A stretch of 7,241 nucleotides of DNA, from assembly GCA_001805165.1 (NCBI GenBank), contig MHEI01000064.1, positions 1-7,241 on the forward strand, read 5' to 3'. Positions 1 to 6,452 of this stretch are shown here, piece by piece. This stretch comes from Nitrospirae bacterium RBG_16_43_11 (GTDB lineage Bacteria > Nitrospirota > 9FT-COMBO-42-15 > HDB-SIOI813). The notes beneath the pieces were generated by a model. That model was not told where the DNA came from, made no database searches, and worked only from the letters and a program-made list of their open reading frames with translations. Position 1 is the first letter of the stretch; every line of letters begins with the position of its first letter. A program made the translations under genes and the position numbers.

Positions 1-2
1 GG

Positions 3-347
3 GTCTATTCGAGCTCACAATTTTTCGGCATTTTCGTGGGAGGTACTATCGGCGGATGGGTGTACGGACGTCATGGACTGGAGGGGGTATTCGTTTTCAC
101 GGCCCTGCTTGCGCTGGTCTGGTTTCTCTTCGCTGTCACCATGAAGAAACCGGGCTTCCTGACCAGTTACATGGTGAACGTAGGCCAAATCAACGAAGCA
201 CAGGCAAACGATCTCGCCATTCAACTTGCCCGGGTCAGGGGTGTCGCCGAGGCCATCGTGATCGCCGGGGAAGGCACTGCCTACCTCAAGGTGGACAGCA
301 AGACCCTGGACGAAGAAGCACTGGCCGCTTTTTCTACTATTGAATAA
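3..347 (+). CDS. YajR-like MFS transporter, C-terminal part (5' end outside window)
   Basis: The frame is open from the window edge to a TAA at 345-347, giving the last 114 residues. Residues about 6-22 (QFFGIFVGGTIGGWVYG) and 29-48 (GVFVFTALLALVWFLFAVTM) are two hydrophobic helices that fit TM11 and TM12 of a major facilitator superfamily exporter. A soluble tail of about 60 residues follows, with the pattern of a small alpha/beta ferredoxin-like domain: a helix after INEAQANDLA, then GVAEAIVIAGEGTAYLKVDS and a closing helix. This matches the YAM domain that distinguishes E. coli YajR from ordinary drug-efflux MFS proteins, especially the GV-E ... AY-KVD pattern. Substrate is unknown; an inner-membrane proton-coupled efflux role is inferred from the family. 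GC (190/347, about 55%) and C/G-rich third codon positions differ from all downstream genes, which suggests transfer or an assembly join. Confidence 0.8.
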   Translation, partial: VYSSSQFFGIFVGGTIGGWVYGRHGLEGVFVFTALLALVWFLFAVTMKKPGFLTSYMVNVGQINEAQANDLAIQLARVRGVAEAIVIAGEGTAYLKVDSKTLDEEALAAFSTIE

Positions 348-376
348 TTGACAACAACACCCAATAAGCCTAAAAT
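348..376 (+). promoter_or_regulatory. Sigma-70-type promoter for the dnaE operon
   Basis: TTGACA at 348-353 is a perfect -35 box. A 17-nt spacer leads to TAAAAT at 371-376, a -10 box one base from consensus (TATAAT). Transcription would start near 383, giving a leader of about 85 nt before the dnaE ATG at 469. The -35 box abuts the stop codon of the transporter gene, so the promoter occupies the start of the intergenic spacer. Seen by eye; not tested experimentally. Confidence 0.65.
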
Positions 377-389
377 ATGCAACATAATA

Positions 390-408
390 AGCCTCGTAAA
401 TTGAGGCT
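390..408 (+). promoter_or_regulatory. Stem-loop in the dnaE leader (weak terminator or attenuator)
   Basis: AGCCTC (390-395) and GAGGCT (403-408) form a perfect 6-bp stem around a 7-nt loop. It is followed only by GTTTACC, so the U-tract is poor for an intrinsic terminator. It lies 42 nt after the transporter stop and just downstream of the predicted dnaE transcription start. It may be a weak terminator for the transporter transcript or a structure in the dnaE 5' leader. Confidence 0.4.
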
Positions 409-441
409 GTTTACCATAGCTATCCACACTTATCACATTAT

Positions 442-456
442 ATAAACGTGGTTTAT
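442..456 (+). promoter_or_regulatory. Inverted repeat next to the dnaE ribosome binding site
   Basis: ATAAAC-GTG-GTTTAT is a perfect inverted repeat with 6-base arms and a 3-base centre, ending 2 nt before the AGGGG ribosome binding site at 459-463. It could be a small operator or a weak RNA hairpin affecting initiation. The arms are AT-rich, so chance is a real alternative. Confidence 0.25.
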
Positions 457-458
457 TT

Positions 459-463
459 AGGGG
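459..463 (+). promoter_or_regulatory. Ribosome binding site that selects the dnaE start
   Basis: AGGGG lies 5 nt before the ATG at 469. The in-frame GTG at 448 lies upstream of this site and has no Shine-Dalgarno sequence of its own, so the ATG at 469 is preferred. Confidence 0.6.
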
Positions 464-468
464 CAAAG

Positions 469-3400
469 ATGCACCACTCTGACTTTGTTCATTTGCATCT
501 GCATACGAAATACAGTCTGCTCGATGGCGCAAACAGGATTGAAGCTATTGTAGATGCAGCAGAAAAATATAAGATGCCTGCCCTTGCCATTACAGACCAT
601 GGGAATATGTATGGCGCAATAGAGTTCTATCGTACTGCAGTAAAGAAGGGGATAAAACCTATCATTGGCTGTGAAGGGTATATTGCGCCAAAGAGCCGTC
701 TGGACAAGAAAGATTCATACGGAATTACGAATGCATCATTTCATATTATTCTTCTTGCCTCAAATCTGACAGGATATAAAAACCTGCTGAAACTTGTAAG
801 CAGCGCACACCTGGAAGGGTTTTACTACAGGCCGAGGATAGACAAGGAGCTGCTTGCAAAACATAGTGAGGGGTTGATAGTCCTCAGCTCATGCCTGAAG
901 GGTGAAATACCCTACAGGATCCTGCAAGGCAGGACTGATGAGGCAATGAAGGCTGCCGGAGAGTATATTGAAATAGTGGGGAAAGATAATTTCTTCTTTG
1001 AGATACAGGACAACGGGATTGACGATCAGGTGAAGGTGAACAAAGGGCTTATTACACTCGCAAAAAAACTTGATGTACAGGTTGTAGCGACCGGCGATTG
1101 CCACTACCTGAAAAGGGAAGATTCAAAGGCCCACGATATACTACTCTGCATCCAGACAGGCGCAAATGTCAATGACCCCAAGAGGCTCAGATTTTCAACT
1201 GATGAGTTCTATATGAAGTCCCCTGAGGAGATGCATAAGGCATTTGCTGAGATTCCCGATGCACTCTTAAATACAAAGAAGATAGCAGAACGATGCAATG
1301 TGGAACTTGAACTCGGTAAGTTCTATCTGCCTGAATATAATGTCCCTGATGGTTATTCGAAAGAGAATTACCTAAATGAACTTGTGCATAAAGGTCTGTC
1401 AGACAGGATCATGCAGAAAGACAGCGCAGACATTCCAGAGGATATTTATGAAACCCGTCTCACGGAGGAACTGAAAGTAATAAACTCCATGGGTTATTCA
1501 GGATACTTTCTGATTGTGTGGGATTTTATTAATTTTGCAAAGGCAAATTCCATACCTGTAGGTCCTGGAAGGGGCTCTGCTGCAGGGAGTCTTGTCGCAT
1601 ATTGTCTTAAGATAACTGATATCAACCCCCTTAAACATGGCCTCCTCTTTGAACGTTTCCTGAATCCTGAGAGGATCAGCATGCCTGATATAGACATAGA
1701 TTTCTGCATGGACAGGAGGGATAAGGTAATACAGTATGTCTCAGAGAGGTACGGAAATGATCATGTTGCCCAGATCATCACCTTCGGGACAATGGCGGCA
1801 CGTGCAGCCATCAGGGATGTAGGCCGCAGTCTTGATATCCCTTATTCGGAAGTAGACAGGGTCGCAAAACTGATCCCGGAAGGACCGAATGTAAGCATTG
1901 AAGACGCCCTCAAATCTGAACCAAAACTGAAGGAGTTAATCAACACAGACGTCAGGATAAAAGAGCTGATCGAATATGCAACAGCGCTGGAAGGGCTTAC
2001 AAGACATGCATCCACACATGCTGCAGGCATAGTCATATCAAAGGAGCCTCTCACTGAATATGTCCCCCTGTCACGCGGCAGCAACGGTGAAGTGGTCACA
2101 CAGTTTTCCATGGAAGATATTGAGAAGGTCGGCCTTGTAAAGTTTGATTTTCTCGGTCTTAAGACACTTACAGTCATTGACCGGTCGGTCAAACTAGTCA
2201 ACCAGACCTCCGGGCAGACCTCCGGGACATCAGAGAAGTTCGATATAGCCTCTCTTTCCCTTGATGATAAAGCCACATATGAACTTCTCTCTTCAGGAAA
2301 TACCGCCGGCATATTCCAGCTTGAAAGTACAGGTATGAGGGATATCCTTGTGAAGATAAAACCGGACCACTTTGACGACCTTGTAGCTATTCTTGCACTT
2401 TACAGACCGGGGCCGTTGGGAAGCGGGATGGTTGATGATTATATAAAACGGCGCAGAGGTCTTACTGCCGTTAAGTATGAAACACCTGAATTAAAAGACA
2501 TCCTGAAAGAAACGCATGGCGTAATCGTATATCAGGAACAGGTTATGAAGATTGCGAATGTGCTTGCAGGATTCAGCCTCGGTGAAGCGGATATATTGCG
2601 AAGGGCCATGGGTAAAAAAGATCCCGAGACCATGACTAAATTAAAGACAAGATTTGTTGAAGGCGCTAAACGTAATGGAACATCTGAGAAAAAGGCAGAG
2701 AAGATTTTTGATCTTATAGAATATTTTGCAGGATATGGATTCAACAAATCTCATAGCGCTGCCTATGCCCTTATAACTTACCAGACAGCATATCTTAAGA
2801 CACACTACCCTGTTGAATATATGGCAGCCATGTTGACATGTGAGATGGGCAAGATGGACAAGATAACTGCCGGAATCCGCGAATGTAAGGATATGGGGAT
2901 TTCTATACTCCCGCCGGATGTTAATGAGAGTGCGATGGATTTTACAGTCTCAGGCAAGGCTATAAGATTTGGATTAGTCGCCATAAAAAATATAGGCGAG
3001 TCTGCTATAGAATCTGTAATTACAACAAGACATGAAAGCGGCAGGTATAGCTCGATATTTGATTTCTGCAAACGGGTTGATCTTAGAAAAGTCAATAAGA
3101 GGGCGATCGAGTCTCTAATCAAGAGCGGTGCATTTGATACGACAGGGGCCAGGCGGTCCCAACTCCTCGCAGTACTTGATAAGGCTATTGCCATAGGCGG
3201 GGCATATCAGAAGGAGAAGAATCAGGTCAGTATCTTTGAGACCCTTGAAGCAAACGGCAGCGAACCTACCGGAGAGCTTTTACCTGATATACCCGAATGG
3301 GAAGAACATGTACTCTTAAAGAATGAAAAGGATACCATTGGTTTTTATATTACAGGTCACCCACTTGCAAGATTTGAAGCAAAGATAAGGAGATTTTCCT

Positions 3401-3933
3401 CAACCACGACTAAAGAGTTATCAGACATTGAAGATGGAAAAGATGTCTCAGTTTGTGGTATTATTACGGAAATACGTACTACCCTGACTAAGAAGGGAGA
3501 CAAGATGGCCTATGTAAGGATAGAAGACCTGGACGGGGGGGTGGAGTTAATTGTGTTTCCTGAGCTCTACCGTTCTTCTTCCGCCCTGCTGACGGAGGAT
3601 AGGCCGGTGATGGTATCCGGTACTATAAATAAAACGGATTCCGGCTTCAAACTTAAGTCAAGCAGGATACTTGACCTCACAGAGATCCCTGAAAGGGTTA
3701 CAAGCCAGATTGATATAAGTCTGCATTCTATAGGTCTTACTACAGATGACCTGAAGGAATTGAAAGGGATATTAATGGATCACAGCGGTAAGTGTCCGGT
3801 CTATCTGCATCTGATATCAAATCATAAAGAATATGTGGTTGCTATTGACGAGGGTCTCGGTATTAATCCGTCAAATGAATTTTTAATTTCCATTGAAAAC
3901 AGATTCGGGAAGGATACAGTCTCTTTCAACTAA
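469..3933 (+). CDS. dnaE: DNA polymerase III alpha subunit (DnaE)
   Basis: This is the replicative C-family DNA polymerase, 1154 residues and close to the E. coli length (1160). Start 469 is chosen over the in-frame GTG at 448 because of the AGGGG site at 459-463 and because DnaE proteins begin M-HSDFVHLHLHT. The PHP domain (about 1-210) opens with H8-L-H10-L-H12 and contains TDHGNMYG. The polymerase core holds GPGRGSAAGSL, then PDIDIDF with predicted catalytic D409 and D411, RHASTHAAGIVIS, and the third aspartate D560 in LVKFDFLGL. A helix-hairpin-helix segment (RKVNKRAIESLIKSGAFD) precedes QVSIF at 919-923, which fits the internal beta-clamp-binding motif. An OB fold (about 993-1065, GIITEIRTTLTKKGDKMAYV) and a short C-terminal domain follow. 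No 3'-5' exonuclease domain is inserted, so this is the DnaE and not the PolC type. It is the first gene of the operon. Confidence 0.97.
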   Translation: MHHSDFVHLHLHTKYSLLDGANRIEAIVDAAEKYKMPALAITDHGNMYGAIEFYRTAVKKGIKPIIGCEGYIAPKSRLDKKDSYGITNASFHIILLASNLTGYKNLLKLVSSAHLEGFYYRPRIDKELLAKHSEGLIVLSSCLKGEIPYRILQGRTDEAMKAAGEYIEIVGKDNFFFEIQDNGIDDQVKVNKGLITLAKKLDVQVVATGDCHYLKREDSKAHDILLCIQTGANVNDPKRLRFSTDEFYMKSPEEMHKAFAEIPDALLNTKKIAERCNVELELGKFYLPEYNVPDGYSKENYLNELVHKGLSDRIMQKDSADIPEDIYETRLTEELKVINSMGYSGYFLIVWDFINFAKANSIPVGPGRGSAAGSLVAYCLKITDINPLKHGLLFERFLNPERISMPDIDIDFCMDRRDKVIQYVSERYGNDHVAQIITFGTMAARAAIRDVGRSLDIPYSEVDRVAKLIPEGPNVSIEDALKSEPKLKELINTDVRIKELIEYATALEGLTRHASTHAAGIVISKEPLTEYVPLSRGSNGEVVTQFSMEDIEKVGLVKFDFLGLKTLTVIDRSVKLVNQTSGQTSGTSEKFDIASLSLDDKATYELLSSGNTAGIFQLESTGMRDILVKIKPDHFDDLVAILALYRPGPLGSGMVDDYIKRRRGLTAVKYETPELKDILKETHGVIVYQEQVMKIANVLAGFSLGEADILRRAMGKKDPETMTKLKTRFVEGAKRNGTSEKKAEKIFDLIEYFAGYGFNKSHSAAYALITYQTAYLKTHYPVEYMAAMLTCEMGKMDKITAGIRECKDMGISILPPDVNESAMDFTVSGKAIRFGLVAIKNIGESAIESVITTRHESGRYSSIFDFCKRVDLRKVNKRAIESLIKSGAFDTTGARRSQLLAVLDKAIAIGGAYQKEKNQVSIFETLEANGSEPTGELLPDIPEWEEHVLLKNEKDTIGFYITGHPLARFEAKIRRFSSTTTKELSDIEDGKDVSVCGIITEIRTTLTKKGDKMAYVRIEDLDGGVELIVFPELYRSSSALLTEDRPVMVSGTINKTDSGFKLKSSRILDLTEIPERVTSQIDISLHSIGLTTDDLKELKGILMDHSGKCPVYLHLISNHKEYVVAIDEGLGINPSNEFLISIENRFGKDTVSFN
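2203..2226 (+). repeat. Perfect 12-bp tandem duplication inside dnaE
   Basis: CAGACCTCCGGG occurs twice head to tail, keeping the frame and encoding QTSG-QTSG (residues about 579-586). It sits in the variable stretch between the D560 motif and the conserved LDDKATYELL segment, where a length change is likely tolerated. Confidence 0.85.
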
Positions 3934-3940
3934 TCTCATA

Positions 3941-3966
3941 TTTGAAATTTCGAATTTTAAATTAAA
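3941..3966. other. AT-rich palindromic spacer between dnaE and accA
   Basis: The 38-nt gap contains GAAATTTC (3944-3951), TTCGAA (3949-3954) and an AATTTTAAATT-like stretch (3953-3963), all self-complementary or nearly so. There is no GC stem and no U-tract, so it is not a standard terminator. It contains no Shine-Dalgarno sequence for accA. Confidence 0.4.
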
Positions 3967-3971
3967 CCGTT

Positions 3972-4928
3972 ATGCTCAGAGAACTACTTGATTTTGAAAA
4001 ACCTTTAATTGAGATAGAAGAGAAGATAGAGAAACTTCGAAGCTATGTCCAGTCAGAAGACCCGCGTGTCCATGCAGAGATTGATAAACTTACAAAGCGT
4101 TCGCAGTATCTTCTTGAACGTATCTATTCCAACCTGACACCGTGGCAGAAGACTCAGGTGGCAAGACACCCCAACAGACCTGCTGCAACAGAGTACATCA
4201 ATGCGTTCATTAGTGATTTTATTGAGCTTCATGGCGATCGGCACTTTGCAGATGATCCTGCAATAATCTGGGGGGTCGGGAAATTGAGAGAACGGCCGGT
4301 AGTAGTTATCGGACATCAGAAGGGCACAGGGACTAAGGATCGAATTTACCGGAACTTTGGAATGCCGAATCCTGAAGGGTACAGAAAAGCCCTGCGTCTC
4401 ATGCATCTGGCAGAAAAATTTAATAAACCTATCATTACATTCATTGATACACCAGGAGCGTATCCAGGCATAGGGGCTGAAGAACGCGGTCAGGCAGAGG
4501 CAATAGCGAGAAATCTGTTTGAGATGTGCCGGCTGAAGGTGCCTATTATCGTATCTGTAATAGGAGAAGGCGGGAGCGGCGGGGCGCTTGCCATAGGAGT
4601 AGGCGACCGTATAATGATGCTTGAACATGCGATATATTCGGTCATATCTCCCGAAGGGTGCGCGGCAATACTCTGGGGTGACGGAACAAGGGCCAAAGAA
4701 GCAGCAGATACCCTGAAATTGACGGCACAAAACCTTAAAAAACTTGGTGTGATAGATGTTATTGTAAAAGAACCACTTGGTGGAGCTCACAGGGACTCAT
4801 TTATTGCATCTGAAAATCTGAAAGAGGCGCTGATAAAGGCGCTAAAAGAGATTGAAACCATCCCCGGCGACAAGCTCGCTGCTATGAGATATGAAAAATT
4901 CAGGAAGATGGGGACGTATAAGGAATAG
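3972..4928 (+). CDS. accA: Acetyl-CoA carboxylase carboxyltransferase subunit alpha (AccA)
   Basis: AccA pairs with AccD (not in this window) to form the cytoplasmic carboxyltransferase, which moves the carboxyl group from biotin on AccB to acetyl-CoA and makes malonyl-CoA for fatty acid synthesis. The 318 residues match the usual length (about 317-325). The N-terminal helical region begins LLDFEKPLIEIEEKIEKL, as is typical, which supports the start at 3972. Crotonase-fold motifs include HGDRHFADDPAI from H87, TPGAYPGIGAEERGQAEAIA from T160, the oxyanion-hole glycine run GEGGSGGALAIG from G198, and SVISPEGCAAILW. The zinc site of carboxyltransferases lies in AccD, and no Cys4 motif is expected here. 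The gene lies 38 nt after dnaE, the same neighbour order as in E. coli. There is no visible Shine-Dalgarno sequence; the 16 bases before the ATG are TTTAAATTAAACCGTT, so coupling to dnaE or A/U-rich leader recognition is inferred. Confidence 0.97.
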   Translation: MLRELLDFEKPLIEIEEKIEKLRSYVQSEDPRVHAEIDKLTKRSQYLLERIYSNLTPWQKTQVARHPNRPAATEYINAFISDFIELHGDRHFADDPAIIWGVGKLRERPVVVIGHQKGTGTKDRIYRNFGMPNPEGYRKALRLMHLAEKFNKPIITFIDTPGAYPGIGAEERGQAEAIARNLFEMCRLKVPIIVSVIGEGGSGGALAIGVGDRIMMLEHAIYSVISPEGCAAILWGDGTRAKEAADTLKLTAQNLKKLGVIDVIVKEPLGGAHRDSFIASENLKEALIKALKEIETIPGDKLAAMRYEKFRKMGTYKE

Positions 4929-4958
4929 TAACTGTAACTACGTTTTTATTAACACTAT

Positions 4959-4964
4959 AGGAGG
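4959..4964 (+). promoter_or_regulatory. Strong ribosome binding site of the zinc-ribbon gene
   Basis: AGGAGG, a full consensus Shine-Dalgarno sequence, lies 8 nt before the ATG at 4973. It is the best ribosome binding site on the + strand here and contrasts with accA, which has none. Confidence 0.8.
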
Positions 4965-4972
4965 ATAAAATT

Positions 4973-5254
4973 ATGGCACAAACAGTTGGACCAATATGCC
5001 AGAGCTGCGGCATGGCAATTCAGGATCCTAACGACTTCGGGACAACAGCATCCGGCGCTAAAAATCTTAGTTACTGCCGTTACTGTTTTCTAAATGGCAA
5101 GTTTACTGATCCGGATATAACGCTGGAGCAGATGATAGAGAAGTGTACTGGTATAGCAGCGACAAAGAAGAATATGACAGAGGATAAGGCAAAGGAAATA
5201 GTCAGCGATTATATGCCAAAATTGAAGAGATGGTATGTAAAAGCCAAAGGATGA
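4973..5254 (+). CDS. Putative zinc-ribbon protein (zf-ribbon_2-like)
   Basis: This is a small soluble protein of 93 residues. Two CxxC pairs, C9-x-x-C12 (CQSC) and C35-x-x-C38 (CRYC), would bind one Zn ion. The layout, CQSCGM ... GT-ASGAKNLSYCRYCFLNGKF followed by TDPDITLEQMIEKC and a C-terminal PKLKRW, fits the putative zinc-ribbon family Pfam zf-ribbon_2 as I recall it. C58 is an extra cysteine after the ribbon. The family has no established biochemical role; nucleic-acid or protein binding would be a guess. The gene starts behind a consensus AGGAGG, 44 nt after accA, and its TGA overlaps the nth start in an ATGA arrangement. It is therefore probably co-translated with nth, but this does not show a DNA repair function. 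Confidence 0.85.
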   Translation: MAQTVGPICQSCGMAIQDPNDFGTTASGAKNLSYCRYCFLNGKFTDPDITLEQMIEKCTGIAATKKNMTEDKAKEIVSDYMPKLKRWYVKAKG

Positions 5255-5910
5255 TGAAAGACAGCAACATACACGACATTATCCGCATCCTGCAAAAAGA
5301 GGTCAGAAAATGGGAAACACCAGCCGTAACTAAGGTTGCTGAGAAAACGAGAGATCCCTTCAAGGTACTAATATCCTGTATCCTCAGTCTCCGGACTAAA
5401 GACAGCACAACAGCAGAGGCAGGCCGCAGACTCTTCTCCCTGGCTGAATCTCCTGATGAGATGCTGAAGATACCTGTAGAAAAGATAGAACGTGCTATCT
5501 TCCCTGTTGGTTTCTACAAAACCAAGTCAAGGAACATTATAGAAACTTGCAGAATACTTAAAGAATCTTACAATTCAATAGTCCCCGATTCTATTGATGA
5601 ACTTCTCACACTTAAAGGTGTAGGCAGGAAAACGGCAAACCTTGTGGTAACCGTTGCTTATGACAAATATGGTATCTGTGTTGACACACATGTCCACAGG
5701 ATTTCAAACCGCTGGGGCTACATAAATACAAAGACACCGGAAAAATCAGAAGAAGCGTTAAGAAAGAAATTACCAAAGAAATACTGGAAGATTTACAATG
5801 ACCTGCTTGTCACCTTCGGACAGAATCTGTGTAAACCCATATCTCCAATATGCAGTCAGTGTAAGATATCAGAGTTTTGCAGCCGGAAAGGGGTAATAAA
5901 AAGCCGCTGA
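5251..5910 (+). CDS. nth: Endonuclease III (DNA glycosylase/AP lyase)
   Basis: Nth is a base excision repair enzyme that removes oxidised pyrimidines and cleaves the abasic site by beta-elimination. With the start at 5251 (ATGA overlap with the preceding stop) it has 219 residues, close to E. coli Nth (211). In-frame ATGs at 5230 and 5254 are alternatives; AAAGG at 5246-5250 sits 3 nt before the 5254 ATG, so the exact start is uncertain by one codon or seven. The helix-hairpin-helix LTLKGVGRKTANLVV carries the catalytic lysine (K127), and VDTHVHRISNRWG carries the catalytic aspartate (D145). The C-terminal cluster motif C194-x6-C201-x2-C204-x5-C210 matches the 4Fe-4S spacing. The segment ILSLRTKD replaces the E. 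coli LLSAQATD, so the lesion-probing Gln41 position is Arg; this variant resembles archaeal and thermophile-type Nth. Confidence 0.95.
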   Translation: MMKDSNIHDIIRILQKEVRKWETPAVTKVAEKTRDPFKVLISCILSLRTKDSTTAEAGRRLFSLAESPDEMLKIPVEKIERAIFPVGFYKTKSRNIIETCRILKESYNSIVPDSIDELLTLKGVGRKTANLVVTVAYDKYGICVDTHVHRISNRWGYINTKTPEKSEEALRKKLPKKYWKIYNDLLVTFGQNLCKPISPICSQCKISEFCSRKGVIKSR

Positions 5911-5923
5911 TGAAACCATTTCC

Positions 5924-6330
5924 CTATTTAACTTGAAAAAAGTATATAAGCCAGCCTGTAGCAGCTACATATATCCAGACACCGGCTGTATACGGAGCGA
6001 TCTTTTTGTGTCTGTCAAACCTCCCCCTAAGTCCGGAATATAATGTTACTACTGCCATCGGAAAGTTAATCACCGAAAGGAATGTATGTGACCAGAGTGT
6101 TGTAAGATATAGCCCCCTGTAACTTCCTTCGTACTTTGTATGTGGAAAGATTGATGTCCTGGCAACGTAGAATCCTACAAATATGAGCGCAAAAAGGGAG
6201 CGGAAATCATTGCCCATTTATGTATTTCCTTTTGACGAAGCTTTATAAGGATGACTCCTGACAGGATGCAGAACCCGCTAATGCCTATGGTAACAAGACT
6301 GCCATAAAGTAAAAGTGAATAAAGGTCCAA
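5924..6330 (-). CDS. DUF420 membrane protein (CtaM/YozB-like), reading frame broken by one base
   Basis: The longest open part, 5924-6217, encodes 97 residues. It contains SHTFLSVINFPMAVVTLYSG, GRFDRHKKIAP and VWIYVAATGWLIYFF, which fit DUF420 proteins, four-helix membrane proteins linked to heme-copper oxidase maturation. It lacks the first helix. That helix is present just upstream in another frame: SGFCILSGVILIKLRQKEIH then KWAMISAPF (6330 to about 6194). The two frames meet at a T5 run (A5 on the + strand, 6191-6195). One extra T joins them as KWAMISAPF-FALIFVGFY, giving 135 residues, the family length. The likely start is TTG at 6330, with GGAG at 6340-6343 nine nt upstream and the previous stop 2 nt away. 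Either a sequencing or assembly error, a recent mutation, or frameshifting explains it. The ATG at 6217 has an AAGGA-like site, so a shortened product is possible. Confidence 0.8.
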
Positions 6331-6332
6331 AC

Positions 6333-6452
6333 CTATAATCTCCAGGACAGGACTATAGCATCAATGAGCAATAATGCGATCAGACCAAGTATCAGGTAAA
6401 GAACGAAGTATACCTTACCACTCTTTTTATCTGCTTTAGCTTGACAATTCAT
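6333..6452 (-). CDS. Small single-helix membrane protein (39 residues)
   Basis: This short gene is easily missed. ATG at 6450-6452 (read on the - strand) is preceded at 8 nt by AAAAGGGGG (G-run at 6461-6465), a good Shine-Dalgarno site. The product has a basic N-terminus, MNCQAKADKKSGK, then a continuous hydrophobic helix (about 14-36, VYFVLYLILGLIALLLIDAI) and a short WRL end. Charge distribution suggests the N-terminus is cytoplasmic. It overlaps the end of the oxidase-like gene by 17 bases and ends 2 nt before the TTG of the DUF420 gene, which fits translational coupling. Small one-helix subunits occur in heme-copper oxidases (CcoQ/CcoS in cbb3, subunit IIa in ba3). I cannot assign it to any of these; an accessory subunit or assembly factor is inference. 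Confidence 0.65.
   Translation of the reverse strand: MNCQAKADKKSGKVYFVLYLILGLIALLLIDAIVLSWRL

Noticed and set aside
448..468. GTG start for dnaE seven codons upstream
   Set aside because: No binding site precedes it; the AGGGG lies after it, and DnaE homologues begin at the M-HSDFVHLH position.
1842..2312. 156-codon open frame on the - strand opposite dnaE
   Set aside because: It is serine-rich, without a domain, and mirrors the codon bias of dnaE; dnaE motifs run through this region.
4053..4790. 245-codon open frame on the - strand opposite accA
   Set aside because: It lies wholly within the strongly conserved accA gene, has no recognisable domain and an odd Cys/Tyr/Phe-rich composition typical of an antisense shadow.
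5911..5923. Bidirectional terminator between the convergent nth and DUF420 genes
   Set aside because: The 13-nt gap and its flanks show no GC stem with a U-tract on either strand.
6186..6200. Programmed -1 frameshift site in the DUF420 gene
   Set aside because: TCCCTTTTTG does not allow good re-pairing of both tRNAs after a -1 shift, and five Ts are short for polymerase slippage. A sequence error or mutation is simpler.
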